DNA of 5,024 nucleotides from an uncultured Collinsella sp. (GTDB lineage: Bacteria > Actinomycetota > Coriobacteriia > Coriobacteriales > Coriobacteriaceae). The translations under genes were made by a program, and so were the position numbers. Location: assembly GCA_958427975.1 (NCBI GenBank), contig CAUAEH010000073.1, positions 1 through 5,024 on the forward strand, in the 5' to 3' direction. This document shows, piece after piece, positions 4,947 to 5,024 of the stretch. Below the pieces are notes generated by a model. It worked only from the letters and a program-made list of their open reading frames with translations, searched no databases and was not told the origin of the DNA. How positions within the stretch are numbered: position 1 is the first letter of the stretch; every line of letters begins with the position of its first letter.

Positions 4947-5024
4947 CTAAATCCGCTCCGCGATCTCGTGGATGAGGTAGTCGGTCTTTTCCCAGCCCAG
5001 GCACGGGTCGGTGATCGATTTACC
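4947..5024 (-). CDS. DAHP synthase (3-deoxy-7-phosphoheptulonate synthase), C-terminal fragment
   Basis: The last 25 codons of a gene that continues beyond the right edge of the window; the stop is TAG at 4949-4947. The fragment reads GKSITDPCLGWEKTDYLI and then HEIAERI. It matches the C-terminus of AroF/AroG/AroH-type (class I) DAHP synthases, for example GKSITDACIGWEDT near the end of E. coli AroG. The enzyme joins phosphoenolpyruvate and erythrose 4-phosphate in the first step of the shikimate pathway to aromatic amino acids, in the cytoplasm. Which isozyme and which feedback inhibitor cannot be judged from the tail. The gene converges on the transporter operon, and a 12-bp hairpin follows its stop. 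Confidence 0.85.
   Translation of the reverse strand, partial: GKSITDPCLGWEKTDYLIHEIAERI

Noticed and set aside
4621..5004. 127-codon minus-strand open frame
   Set aside because: It overlaps the DAHP synthase tail in a different frame and then runs through palindromic repeats. The DAHP synthase frame has the recognisable motif.

Overview
The window reads as chromosomal DNA from a GC-rich Gram-positive bacterium. The short intergenic regions, GC-rich third codon positions, BceAB-type transporter and overall style suggest an actinobacterium of the Coriobacteriia, perhaps Collinsella-like. That placement is an inference from style, not a database match.

Layout, left to right. Positions 1-269 hold no gene I can support; only short open frames touch the left edge. 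Positions 270-1259 (minus) encode an unusual two-domain protein: an N-terminal MutT-like Nudix hydrolase joined by a basic, low-complexity linker to a C-terminal Vsr-type mismatch endonuclease. It starts at a TTG with a good ribosome binding site. Positions 1260-1407 are a divergent promoter region with an 18-bp dyad. Positions 1408-2193 (plus) encode the ATPase, and 2183-4405 (plus, overlapping by 11 nt) the ten-helix permease, of a BceAB-type ABC transporter. This family handles resistance to and sensing of antimicrobial peptides. The operon ends at a strong intrinsic terminator (4444-4483).

Positions 4484-4946 lie between two convergent genes and contain no gene. They are filled by four distinct inverted-repeat or hairpin elements: 4507-4627, 4673-4730, 4806-4904 and 4918-4945. 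At the right edge, 4947-5024 (minus) is the last 25 codons of a type I DAHP synthase, the first enzyme of the shikimate pathway, recognised from its C-terminal GKSITDPCLGWE motif.

The transporter genes act together as one membrane complex. The Nudix-Vsr protein combines two activities that each limit mutation: cleaning the nucleotide pool and starting repair of T:G mismatches. The DAHP synthase is unrelated housekeeping metabolism. The most notable items are the Nudix-Vsr fusion, the dense set of structured non-coding elements between the permease and DAHP synthase genes, and the enlarged extracytoplasmic domain of the permease with its recent-looking 15-bp tandem duplication.
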